Source of the DNA: Anaerotruncus rubiinfantis
Lineage (GTDB): Bacteria > Bacillota > Clostridia > Oscillospirales > Ruminococcaceae
Direction: 5' to 3'
NCBI RefSeq assembly: GCF_900078395.1
Contig: NZ_FKLA01000009.1
Location: forward strand, 2,060,614-2,124,613
Length of the DNA stretch: 64,000 nucleotides
Every line of letters starts with the position of its first letter. Positions within the stretch are counted from its first letter, which is position 1. Position numbers and translations under genes: made by a program. A model generated the notes under the pieces. The model had not been told where the DNA came from. It worked only from the letters and a program-made list of their open reading frames with translations, and did not search any database. Positions 37,970 to 45,814 of this stretch are shown piece after piece.

Positions 37970-38357
37970 CCAAATCCCCCGTATCGTACGCGGCAGGCAG
38001 GTGCGCGTACCGTACAATCTCAGGCGAATCCGTCCGGCCGGTGACCACTTCAAAGAGGTCGAACCGCGGCAAGACCGCCCCTGTATTGTATATGCCATGG
38101 CTTTTCAGATATGCCACCGCGGCCAGCACGATCCGCCGCCGCTGCGCTTTTGTGACGCTTTCGGCGGGCGTTGCAAAGCTGCCCTCCGCACGGGTCTTAA
38201 CCTCCACGAAAGCAACCACGTCCCCGCGTTTCACGATCAGGTCGATTTCGTGATGTCCATTTCGCCAGTTGCGTTCGAGGATTTCATAGCCGTCCTTTTG
38301 CAGGCACGCGCAGGCAAAGTCCTCTCCCAGCGTCCCACGGGCCCGTGTTGTCGCCAT
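37956..38357 (-). CDS. yraN: UPF0102 family protein YraN
   Basis: 133 residues with a nuclease-like fold. Motifs GEDFACACLQKDGYEILERNW (in two parts), EIDLIVKRGDVVAFVEVKTR: the E-x-D...E-x-K pattern of PD-(D/E)XK-like enzymes. Function unproven. ATG at 38357 follows GGGTGA; a GTG at 38366 overlapping the rnhB stop is the alternative. Between rnhB and the dipeptidase gene, in the usual rnhB-yraN order. Confidence 0.92.
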   Translation of the reverse strand: MATTRARGTLGEDFACACLQKDGYEILERNWRNGHHEIDLIVKRGDVVAFVEVKTRAEGSFATPAESVTKAQRRRIVLAAVAYLKSHGIYNTGAVLPRFDLFEVVTGRTDSPEIVRYAHLPAAYDTGDLDVFL

Positions 38358-38362
38358 TTGCG

Positions 38363-38962
38363 TCACCCGCTTTGCAGGATTTTCTTGAGGAAGGTTTTCC
38401 GGTGCACCGGCGAAATGCCGTACTGTTCGAGCATCTCATAGTGCAGCTTGGTCCCGTAGCCTTTATGTTTCGCGAAACAGTACTGCGGATACTGCTCGTC
38501 CAGTTTTTTCATATACCGGTCCCGCGCCACCTTTGCGAGGATCGAAGCGGCCGCGATCGAGGCGCTTTTGCCGTCCCCTTTGACGATCGTCTGGGTGGGA
38601 ATCTCCAGATGAGGGTCCTGATTTCCGTCCACCAGCGCCAGATCCGGCCGCACCGAAAGGCCCCCAACCGCCCGCCGCATCGCCAGAAGCGACGCCTGCA
38701 GGATGTTGAGGGAATCGATTTCGGCCACCGTGGCGGCCGAAATACAGTATGCGGCCGCTTTTTCTCGAATTAGGTCGAAAAGCGCTTCACGCTTTTTTTC
38801 GGTGAGCTTTTTGGAATCGTTGACGCCCGCAATCTTCACGCCGCGCGGCAGGATCACCGCCGCCGCGTAAACGTCCCCAGCGAGCGGCCCGCGGCCAGCC
38901 TCGTCCACACCGCAAACAGCGGTGAAGCCCTGGTCGTATGCGATCAGCTCATATTCGTACAT
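38363..38962 (-). CDS. rnhB: Ribonuclease HII
   Basis: 199 residues. The active-site DEAGRGPLAG motif has D20 and E21; other blocks are NDSKKLTEKKRE and IAAASILAKVARD with D later in the helix. Removes ribonucleotides from DNA. Follows rbgA by 26 bp. Confidence 0.97.
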   Translation of the reverse strand: MYEYELIAYDQGFTAVCGVDEAGRGPLAGDVYAAAVILPRGVKIAGVNDSKKLTEKKREALFDLIREKAAAYCISAATVAEIDSLNILQASLLAMRRAVGGLSVRPDLALVDGNQDPHLEIPTQTIVKGDGKSASIAAASILAKVARDRYMKKLDEQYPQYCFAKHKGYGTKLHYEMLEQYGISPVHRKTFLKKILQSG

Positions 38963-38988
38963 CTGTCGGACTCCCTTCTTGGAAAGCT

Positions 38989-39897
38989 TCAGCCTTCCGG
39001 GGGCTGTTCCAGGGTGATACGGCCGATCCTGCCGCTGCGAAATTCGTCCAAAACAGTGATTGCGGCGCGTTCGGTGTTGACTTCCCCGCCGGAAATAAGC
39101 ATCCCGCGTTTGCGGCCAACCAGTTCAAGCAGTCCATATGCGTCAGGCCCGTCCAATTCGCCGTCCTTCAGATTGTAGCGCTGCGAAAGCATCTGCGGGT
39201 ATTCCTCCCGCAAAAGCCAAAGCAGCCGCATTGCAAGCAGCTCGATATCAAGCACGTCGTCCTTGACCGCGCCGGTGAACGCGAGGCGTTCGCCCACCAG
39301 CGGGTCGTCGAATTTCGGCCAGAGCACGCCCGGCATGTCGAGCAGTTCGATGCCGCCCTCGAGCGACACCCACTGCCGGCCACGCGTCACGCCCGGACGG
39401 TCCTCCACCTTGGCGCGGCGGGAACCCGCCATCCGGTTGATAAACGAGGACTTTCCCGCGTTCGGCACGCCGACGATCATCATGCGAATCGGCTGGCCAG
39501 CCATCCCTTTGGCGGCGCGGCGCTCAAGCAGCTCCGAAAGCGTTTTGCGCACGAGCGGCAGAAAAGCGCCAAGTCCTTTTCCGCTGCGGCAGTCGGCCGC
39601 GAGCGCCGGGACGCCCTCGCGCGCATAATATTCGATCCAACGTTTGGTCGCCGCTTCATCCGCGGAATCGCATTTGTTGAGCAGGATGACGCGCGGCTTT
39701 TTGCCGACGAGCTTATCGATCTCCGGGTTGCGGCTCGAAGCCGGGATCCGCGCGTCTACCAGTTCCACCACAAGATCGACCAGCTTCAGATCCTTTTCCA
39801 TCATCCGGCGGGTCTTGGTCATGTGGCCCGGGAACCACTGGATCGAGGGCACCGGGGCCATCGGCTGCATCATCTGGCTATCTTCTTCAAAAGGCAT
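38989..39897 (-). CDS. rbgA: Ribosome biogenesis GTPase RbgA (YlqF)
   Basis: 302 residues with a circularly permuted GTPase: G4 LNKCD (73-77) precedes G1 GVPNAGKSS (143-151) and G3 DMPG (187-190). N-terminal [15 protein letters not shown] is the family signature. Assembly factor for the 50S subunit. Sits between lepB and rnhB. Confidence 0.97.
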   Translation of the reverse strand: MPFEEDSQMMQPMAPVPSIQWFPGHMTKTRRMMEKDLKLVDLVVELVDARIPASSRNPEIDKLVGKKPRVILLNKCDSADEAATKRWIEYYAREGVPALAADCRSGKGLGAFLPLVRKTLSELLERRAAKGMAGQPIRMMIVGVPNAGKSSFINRMAGSRRAKVEDRPGVTRGRQWVSLEGGIELLDMPGVLWPKFDDPLVGERLAFTGAVKDDVLDIELLAMRLLWLLREEYPQMLSQRYNLKDGELDGPDAYGLLELVGRKRGMLISGGEVNTERAAITVLDEFRSGRIGRITLEQPPEG

Positions 39898-39909
39898 TAT
39901 TCTCCTCCG

Positions 39910-40539
39910 TTACTGATGGGTGATCGCGCCCGCGTTTCCAAGCGGGAAGAACCGGAATACGGCCTTGCCCATCACCCGGTGCAGATCGATCATTCCGATG
40001 TCTTGCGTGCGGCTGTCCGCCGAATGGTTGCGGTTGTCCCCCAGGACGAACAGGGTCCCCTCCGGCACCTCCACCGGGAATTCCACATCCCGTTCGGTGA
40101 GGGTCGGCTCGTTGACATAAGGCTCGTCCAAGACCTTGCCGTTTCGCACCACAACCCCATTTTCAAAGTCGATGTCGATGAGGTCGCCCTCTTTGCCGAT
40201 CACCCGCTTGATGATCGGCGGCTCGTCGCTCTGCGTGCGGTCGATGACGATGATATCCCCGTACTGCGGATCGGTATATCCGATCTGCTGCAAAATCAGC
40301 CGTTCTCCGTCATGCAGCGTGGGCACCATCGACGACCCGGAGACAAACGCGGTTCGCACAAAAAAGGTGAATACAAGCAGGATCAAAATCACCGCGAAAA
40401 CGCTTGATTCAATCCATTCATAAAGCTCATTCATCGCATTTTTGCGTTTTTCGGAAGCATTGAGCGAATTCTGGATGTCGTAACGGAAATCGTCGGACCC
40501 CTCCTGCCGCTCCTGTTCCATATCATTGTCGAGATTCAT
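39910..40539 (-). CDS. lepB: Signal peptidase I
   Basis: 209 residues. A soluble acidic N-terminus of about 40 residues precedes one membrane helix (45-63). Catalytic serine S70 in SGSSMVPTL and lysine K111 in IIKRVIG; the GDNRNHSADSR box is complete. The long N-terminal cytoplasmic part is more than most Bacillus type I peptidases have. Confidence 0.97.
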   Translation of the reverse strand: MNLDNDMEQERQEGSDDFRYDIQNSLNASEKRKNAMNELYEWIESSVFAVILILLVFTFFVRTAFVSGSSMVPTLHDGERLILQQIGYTDPQYGDIIVIDRTQSDEPPIIKRVIGKEGDLIDIDFENGVVVRNGKVLDEPYVNEPTLTERDVEFPVEVPEGTLFVLGDNRNHSADSRTQDIGMIDLHRVMGKAVFRFFPLGNAGAITHQ

Positions 40540-40587
40540 TCTATTATCACCCTATCTAACGGTTTTTTCCATACAAAAACAAGATAT

Positions 40588-40616
40588 AGTATATCATATC
40601 TTTGCCGGCGATACAA
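40588..40616 (-). promoter_or_regulatory. lepB operon promoter
   Basis: TTGTAT (40616-40611), 17-bp spacer, TATACT (40593-40588), after the rplS terminator. Confidence 0.55.
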
Positions 40617-40636
40617 CCGAGAACCTGTGAACAAAC

Positions 40637-40664
40637 GAAAAACAGGCCGCCCTCTGGCGGCCTG
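40637..40664 (-). terminator. rplS terminator
   Basis: CAGGCCGCC (40664-40656) pairs with GGGCGGCCTG (40652-40643), then TTTTTCG on the minus strand, 18 bp after the rplS stop. Confidence 0.9.
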
Positions 40665-40681
40665 CAAATCTGAGCAATCTA

Positions 40682-41026
40682 TTACCGGATCGACTCTCTG
40701 ACCTTGGCGGCTTTACCGACGCGGTCACGCAGATAGTAGAGCTTGCTGCGGCGGACACGACCGTTGCGGACCAGCTCAACCTTGTCAATATTGGGGGAAT
40801 GAACCGGGAAAACCCTCTCCACACCGCAGCCATGGGCCACGCGGCGGACGGTGAAGGTTTCGGAGATGCCGCCGTGTTTTTTGGCGATAACCGTTCCCTC
40901 AAAAATCTGAATTCTCTTCTTCTCGCCCTCTTTGACCCAGACGTGAACCTTGACGGTGTCACCGATCTCGACCTTGGGCGGCTCTGCTTTGATGCAGTCG
41001 CTGGCAATGTGCTTTAAAGCATCCAT
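40682..41026 (-). CDS. rplS: 50S ribosomal protein L19
   Basis: 114 residues, complete. Signature segments [21 protein letters not shown] and ERVFPVHSP followed by RRSKLYYLR. In most Firmicutes it follows rpsP-rimM-trmD; here it is a single-gene unit with its own promoter, long leader and terminator. Confidence 0.98.
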   Translation of the reverse strand: MDALKHIASDCIKAEPPKVEIGDTVKVHVWVKEGEKKRIQIFEGTVIAKKHGGISETFTVRRVAHGCGVERVFPVHSPNIDKVELVRNGRVRRSKLYYLRDRVGKAAKVRESIR

Positions 41027-41039
41027 CGTGCTTCCTCCT

Positions 41040-41160
41040 TATTTTTTCAGACATTCATTCCCATAAACTGTATGGCAGAGGACTGTCCGCTTTAATGTTC
41101 AACCCGGACCTCCGGATTGGGCACAAAGACCGTTGTGGATATACAACGTTCTTCACATGC
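41040..41160 (-). promoter_or_regulatory. Structured rplS leader
   Basis: The 5' UTR of about 130 bases has two clear stems, CGTTGT/ACAACG (near 41140) and CAATCCGGA/TCCGGGTTG (about 41119-41100), plus GCGGACAGTCC downstream. An L19 autoregulatory leader is plausible, since such leaders are known from Firmicutes, but I cannot match the consensus base by base. Confidence 0.45.
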
Positions 41161-41166
41161 TAAAAT

Positions 41167-41195
41167 AGGATACCACAATCGCCTGAAAATTGCAA
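41167..41195 (-). promoter_or_regulatory. rplS promoter
   Basis: TTGCAA (41195-41190), 17-bp spacer, TATCCT (41172-41167). Confidence 0.65.
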
Positions 41196-41232
41196 GCACT
41201 TTTTTACATTATTTGCAGATTTCAGCCGTTTC

Positions 41233-41580
41233 TCAGGCTTTCACGATCAGCGCGGCCAGACTGAGGGTGTCCGTGCCGGTGTTTTCGATGCTGTGCCCCT
41301 CCCCAGAGGCGGTGTAGGAGCAGTCTCCCGGGGAAAGGGTCTTTTCCACGCCGTTGTCATTGAGTTTCGCAGTCCCCTGCATAATATAAAAGGTTTCGCT
41401 CTCGCCGGTATGCACGTGCCACCCGATCGAACAGCCCGGTTCGAGGGTGATGACACTGAAAAGCCGGCCATGTCCGCAGAATTGCTCCGGTGTGATGAGC
41501 TGCCGCAGCTTCACAGAGCCTTTGCCGTCCCGCATATGTTCATTCACGGTGATCTTCTGGTCGTTTGCCTTTGTAACCAT
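41233..41580 (-). CDS. Cupin-domain protein
   Basis: 115 residues, a single conserved beta-barrel. Metal ligands H55, H57 (WHVHTGESE), E62 and H96 fit the cupin-2 pattern. Small cupins of this kind can be isomerases, sensors or binding proteins; no neighbour fixes the role. AAGGAGGATTT precedes the ATG. Confidence 0.88.
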   Translation of the reverse strand: MVTKANDQKITVNEHMRDGKGSVKLRQLITPEQFCGHGRLFSVITLEPGCSIGWHVHTGESETFYIMQGTAKLNDNGVEKTLSPGDCSYTASGEGHSIENTGTDTLSLAALIVKA

Positions 41581-41610
41581 TTAAAATCCTCCTTCCATGC
41601 CTGTCCATCC

Positions 41611-42261
41611 CTATACGAAATTCATTCCGTCCCCATCAAGGATTGCGGTCCGTACCACCTGCATCCAATCCGCCTGGTAACCGCCCGCCTGCGCGAACGC
41701 ATCGAGCACGAGCGACGGATTGATGTTGAGCGTCTCGCCCGCGGCTGTACGCATGGTCATGCGCACAGCGTTTTCCCCCGCCTGCAAACCGCGCACCAAA
41801 AAGTGCGGTTTCACGTCAAGGGAACGCTCCCCCTTCTTGGTGCGCTTCACCACCGGGATTTCCGGCCGCGCGCAGAAAGCTTCAAACGCCGTTTTTACGG
41901 TTTCGCCGTCCACATGGTCAAACTCCATCGTGATCTCATAGTCCGCCGAGGCGATCACGCCGGGCAGATTCACCGGCGGCTGCGCCCTGCTGGCGCGCAG
42001 CCCTTCGGGAAAGACGCCGTTGAGCCTGCTGATGACCTCCTCCATCGGCAGGCACTCGGTCAGACGGAAATCCATCGTTTCACAGACCCCTTCGTAACCA
42101 AGCGAAAGCGGCAGCGCGAAGGTCACATAGATGTGCGGATGAAAACCCTGCGTATGCCAGACCGGCAACCTGGAACGCCCCAGCGCGCGGGTGATGCACC
42201 GGGTGAGGTCAAGATGGGAAATATATTTGATCCGCCCGCGCTTTTCGAAAAAGACGCGCAC
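41611..42261 (-). CDS. TIGR03936-type radical SAM-linked protein (DUF2344)
   Basis: 216 residues. N-terminal VFFEKRGRIKYISHLDLTR and WHTQGFHPHIYV are characteristic of the DUF2344 family, which occurs next to or fused with a B12-binding radical SAM protein. GTG at 42261, 12 bases after GGAGGG, gives MRVFFEKRGR, the expected family start; an upstream GTG at 42297 overlaps the preceding gene. Probably involved in RNA or cofactor modification with its partner; function unknown. Confidence 0.88.
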   Translation of the reverse strand: MRVFFEKRGRIKYISHLDLTRCITRALGRSRLPVWHTQGFHPHIYVTFALPLSLGYEGVCETMDFRLTECLPMEEVISRLNGVFPEGLRASRAQPPVNLPGVIASADYEITMEFDHVDGETVKTAFEAFCARPEIPVVKRTKKGERSLDVKPHFLVRGLQAGENAVRMTMRTAAGETLNINPSLVLDAFAQAGGYQADWMQVVRTAILDGDGMNFV

Positions 42262-42280
42262 CGGATAGAAAGTCCCTCCG

Positions 42281-44125
42281 TTACCCAAAGCAGGCACCTC
42301 CCAGCAGTTTATTCGCGCCGCATCCCGAGCAGTGATTGCGACAGTGCGGCGTGGTCGTATCGCAGTGGGCCAGCTTGTTCTCCCGGACGAGGTATGCCTT
42401 GCTCACCCCATAATCGAGATGGTCCCACGGCATCACCTCGTCGTAGGAACGGGTCCGGTTCGCATAGAACGCATAGTCCACGCCGCAGACTTCGGCAGCG
42501 TCCTCCCAGCGTTCCATCGAGAAGTAATCGGTCCAGCCGTCAAGCTTCGAGCCGCTTCGCCAGGCGTATTCGACCACCGGGCCAAGCCGCCGGTCGCCGC
42601 GTGCGAGCGCGGCCTCGAGAAAACTGGTCGGGCTGTCGTGATATTTGACCGATATCTTTTTGCTCTTCACCGTTTCGAGCAGGATCTTCTGCTTACGGCG
42701 GAGCATTTCGGTCGTATCCTGCGGCTCGAATTCAAATGGCGTGAAAGGTTTCGGCACAAAACAGGCGACCGAAACGGTCACATTCACGCCCTTGCCTTTT
42801 GGCTTTTCCGGCATATGGTAGAATTCGTCCACCACCTTCTGTGCCAGATGGATGATCCCCGCGACATCTTCGTCGGTCTCGGTCGGCAGCCCCAGCATGA
42901 AGTAGAGCTTCACATTCGTGTAACCGCCCAAAAACGCCGTCCGGCAGGTGCGCAGGACCTCTTCCTCGGTGACATTTTTGTTGATGACGTCCCGCAGCCG
43001 CTGGGTGCCGGCCTCAGGCGCAAAAGTCAGCGACGACTTGCGCACGCCGGCGATCCGGTCCATCAGCTCCTTCGAGAAGTTGTCGACCCGCAGCGACGGC
43101 AGCGCGATGTTCACCGCATCCGGCTCGGTCCAGGTAAGCATCTTATTGAGCAGCGGCTCGAGCGTCGAAAGGTCGCTTGTCGAAAGCGAGGTGAGCGAAA
43201 CTTCATCGTAGCCGGTGTTATTGCAGAGATCGTGGGCGTTTTTATCGAGCGTTTCCGGGCTTTTTTCCCGGAACGGCCGGTAAATAAATCCCGCCTGGCA
43301 AAACCGGCAGCCGCGGATGCAGCCGCGCAGCACTTCCACCATCGCGCGGTCGTGCACCGCTTCCGTGAACGGCACAACAAAATTTTCCGGATAATAGACC
43401 TTGTCCAGGTCCTTGATGATCCGCTTGTGCACGACGGCGGGCGCACCGTCCTTTGGCGTGACCGCTTCAATCGTACCGTCGGCATGATAGGAAACGTCGT
43501 AGAGCGACGGGACGTAGATGCCCTCCACCTGCGCCGCGCGGCGCAAAAATTCCGTCTTGGTGCAGCCTTCGGCCTTGCAGGCCTTATAGAGATCGATCAG
43601 TTCCAGATTGACCTCCTCGCCTTCGCCCAGGATAAACAGATCGATGAAGTCCGCGATCGGTTCCGGATTGCAGGCACAAGGGCCGCCCGCGACCACCACC
43701 GGCCAAAGATTTTTCCGATCCTTTGCGCGCACCTCCAGTCCCGCGAGGTCGAGCATGTTGAGGATCGCGGTGAAACTCAGCTCATATTGCAGGGTAAAGC
43801 CAATAAGATCGAACTCGGTGATCGCATCAAGGCTTTCCAAGCCGAAAAGCGGGATTTCATTCTCCCGCATGATCTTTTCAAAATCCGCGTCCGGCGCAAA
43901 CACCCGCTCGCACCAGCAGTCCTCCCGCTCGTTCTGCAAGGCGTAGAGGATTTTCATCCCGAGGTGCGACATGCCGACCTCGTAAAGATCCGGAAAGCAG
44001 AAAGCAAACCGCACATCCACCTTGGTCGGGTCTTTCACAATGCTTCCAAGCTCTCCGCCAATGTAGCGCGCCGGTTTCTGCACCTGCAAAAGTACCCGTT
44101 CGAGCGCCTTTTTCACATTCTTCAA
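42281..44125 (-). CDS. TIGR03960-family B12-binding/radical SAM protein
   Basis: 614 residues. The N-terminal half resembles a B12-binding (Rossmann) domain (about 30-190, with AFCFPDLYEVGMSHLGM); the radical SAM cluster is C269-x3-C273-x2-C276 (CIRGCRFCQAG). The C-terminus contains CxxHCxxC-like NHCSGCGANK. Start is taken as TTG at 44125, seven bases after AGGAAGT, which gives the usual family length. Partner of the following DUF2344 gene. Confidence 0.9.
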   Translation of the reverse strand: MKNVKKALERVLLQVQKPARYIGGELGSIVKDPTKVDVRFAFCFPDLYEVGMSHLGMKILYALQNEREDCWCERVFAPDADFEKIMRENEIPLFGLESLDAITEFDLIGFTLQYELSFTAILNMLDLAGLEVRAKDRKNLWPVVVAGGPCACNPEPIADFIDLFILGEGEEVNLELIDLYKACKAEGCTKTEFLRRAAQVEGIYVPSLYDVSYHADGTIEAVTPKDGAPAVVHKRIIKDLDKVYYPENFVVPFTEAVHDRAMVEVLRGCIRGCRFCQAGFIYRPFREKSPETLDKNAHDLCNNTGYDEVSLTSLSTSDLSTLEPLLNKMLTWTEPDAVNIALPSLRVDNFSKELMDRIAGVRKSSLTFAPEAGTQRLRDVINKNVTEEEVLRTCRTAFLGGYTNVKLYFMLGLPTETDEDVAGIIHLAQKVVDEFYHMPEKPKGKGVNVTVSVACFVPKPFTPFEFEPQDTTEMLRRKQKILLETVKSKKISVKYHDSPTSFLEAALARGDRRLGPVVEYAWRSGSKLDGWTDYFSMERWEDAAEVCGVDYAFYANRTRSYDEVMPWDHLDYGVSKAYLVRENKLAHCDTTTPHCRNHCSGCGANKLLGGACFG

Positions 44126-44197
44126 ATTCTTTACTTCCTCCCATGCGTCCAATAACGAATCTATTCTACAATAGAATAACCCGTTTTGCAAGGAAGT

Positions 44198-44764
44198 TTA
44201 TTCCCGCAACAGGGTGAGCGCAAGATATCCCGCTGTAAACAGCAGCGTATAGTTTCCAGCGGGCAGCAACAGGAACGCCGCCCCAAAAAGCGGTGTCAGC
44301 AGCAAAAAACCGATCCATTTTCGGACAAGGTCGGCATGATCGGGTGAAAGGCGGCGCAAAAGCAGCAGCCGCAGCAGCTGGCCTCCGTCAAGCCTGCCGA
44401 CCGGAAGAAGATTAAAGATGATGAGCGCCAGATTGGAAAGCGCAAACAGGTTCCAGCCGCCCCACGGCAACGCCAACAGCAGAGCGAGGGCATTTGTCAG
44501 CACACCGCCCAGATAGACGGCGGCCTCGCTCCCGTAGCCGAGCATCCCGCGCTTTTGCAGCCGCACGCCGAACGGGCAGAATTCCATCGCATCGATTTTC
44601 GCGCCGGTCAGCTTCATCATGAGGATATGCCCGCCCTCGTGCAGCAGCACAGCCGCGATTGCTGGGACGCCGATTCCGGTGCGGTCAAAGAGCATATAGA
44701 GCGCGACCACCGCAAAAAAACCAAAAGAAAATGAAAAGCGGGCGCCGCCGAACTTAAATTCCAT
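44198..44764 (-). CDS. spoIVFB: Stage IV sporulation protein FB-like M50 metalloprotease
   Basis: 188 residues. Intramembrane zinc protease motif HEGGH (H42, E43, H46) in the second helix and the third ligand region FNLLPVGRLDGGQ (D126). In Bacillus SpoIVFB cleaves pro-sigma-K in the mother cell. ATG at 44764 overlaps the spoIVFA-like gene by 11 bases. The assignment to SpoIVFB rests on the M23 partner and the sigma-E-like promoter; a general site-2 protease is the alternative. Confidence 0.82.
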   Translation of the reverse strand: MEFKFGGARFSFSFGFFAVVALYMLFDRTGIGVPAIAAVLLHEGGHILMMKLTGAKIDAMEFCPFGVRLQKRGMLGYGSEAAVYLGGVLTNALALLLALPWGGWNLFALSNLALIIFNLLPVGRLDGGQLLRLLLLRRLSPDHADLVRKWIGFLLLTPLFGAAFLLLPAGNYTLLFTAGYLALTLLRE

Positions 44765-45629
44765 CGGCCCGCATCCCGTCAAGTACCCATGCCGGATCAT
44801 AATAGGTGCCGTCCTTACTGATTTCAAAGTGAACGTGCGGCCCGGTCGAGATACCGGTGCTGCCAACTGTCGCCACCAGTTCGCCCTGCCGCAGGTTTGC
44901 GTCCTGCGGCGCGATGATCAATTCGCAGTGACAGTAGGTAGTGGTAAGCCCGTCCCCGTGATCAAGCGTGATGAAGTTCCCGTAAATCTGTGATGACCCA
45001 ATCTCCGCCACACGCCCCGGCAACGCCGCACGGATCGCCGTTCCCTGTGCAGCCGCGATGTCCACGCCGCGATGAAAATCGTCCGAATCGGTGATCGGGT
45101 GCGTCCGGTAACCAAAAGCGGAGGTCACTTTCCCGCCCGCCGGCGGGTCGACCCGCGCGGAAACCAGAATCGGTTCATCCGCACAGCTTTCGGGAGGCTG
45201 ACGCGTCCCGGTTTCTTCCGGCACACCCATCCAGCCGCCCATCCCCTCCAGTTCTGCTCCAGGCTGCATCGACTCAGTTTCCTCCTGCTGCGGGCGCTTT
45301 GCAAGCAGGCCGCTGATCATCTTTCCCGCCGCATCGGCTGCGGCGTCGCGCAGCTGACCGTATTCATACGGGATTGCCGGCAGCGTCACATTGGTGGGGA
45401 TCTCCACCTCCTGCGCGGTAATCAGCTGCTGGTACTGGCGTGTGAGTTCCGCCAGAAACGGCGGATTCGCGTCCACCGTCACATAGGAAAGCAGTACCAG
45501 CAGTGCGCAAAACGCAAGCTGTGCCGTCAGGACGAAAAGATTCGGATCGCGCTGTTCTTCCCTGCGCGTACTATGCAGATCCGGATACCTGCGCGCAGAT
45601 GCTTTATTGGCCCGCCGCCTTGTCATCAT
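44754..45629 (-). CDS. spoIVFA: SpoIVFA-like M23 (LytM) domain membrane protein
   Basis: 291 residues. One membrane helix (about 31-51) after a basic N-terminus, then a 110-residue spacer and a C-terminal LytM domain (about 165-282). The zinc ligands H186-x3-D190 and H265-x-H267 are all present, whereas I recall Bacillus SpoIVFA having a degenerate domain. Pairing with spoIVFB suggests it tethers or controls the protease; it might also act on peptidoglycan. Confidence 0.8.
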   Translation of the reverse strand: MMTRRRANKASARRYPDLHSTRREEQRDPNLFVLTAQLAFCALLVLLSYVTVDANPPFLAELTRQYQQLITAQEVEIPTNVTLPAIPYEYGQLRDAAADAAGKMISGLLAKRPQQEETESMQPGAELEGMGGWMGVPEETGTRQPPESCADEPILVSARVDPPAGGKVTSAFGYRTHPITDSDDFHRGVDIAAAQGTAIRAALPGRVAEIGSSQIYGNFITLDHGDGLTTTYCHCELIIAPQDANLRQGELVATVGSTGISTGPHVHFEISKDGTYYDPAWVLDGMRADGI

Positions 45630-45665
45630 TTTTCCCGCTCCTTTGCAGATAGACTTCTTAAGACA

Positions 45666-45695
45666 AGTCTATGCGGCAGCGGGTGAGGAATATGC
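45666..45695 (-). promoter_or_regulatory. Sigma-E-like promoter of spoIVFAB
   Basis: GCATATT (45695-45689), 15-bp spacer, CATAGACT (45673-45666), against the mother-cell sigma-E consensus KMATATT and CATACANT: one mismatch in the -10. It lies about 37 bp before the spoIVFA start, and in Bacillus this operon is sigma-E controlled. Confidence 0.7.
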
Positions 45696-45756
45696 GGGCG
45701 GTTTTGGGGCAAGTTAGAGCCGTCCGCAGCGCCAGCATCCCTAAAGGATCTTCCGT

Positions 45757-45800
45757 AAAATAGAACGAAGCGGCCGGGAACAAAGGTTCCCGGCCGCTTC
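45757..45800 (-). terminator. nfnAB terminator
   Basis: A perfect 14-bp stem (45767-45780 with 45787-45800) followed on the minus strand by GTTCTATTTTAC. Confidence 0.8.
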
Positions 45801-45814
45801 GTCCTATTGTATGA

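Noticed and set aside
42332..44155. Plus-strand frame of 607 codons
   Set aside because: Shadow of the radical SAM gene.
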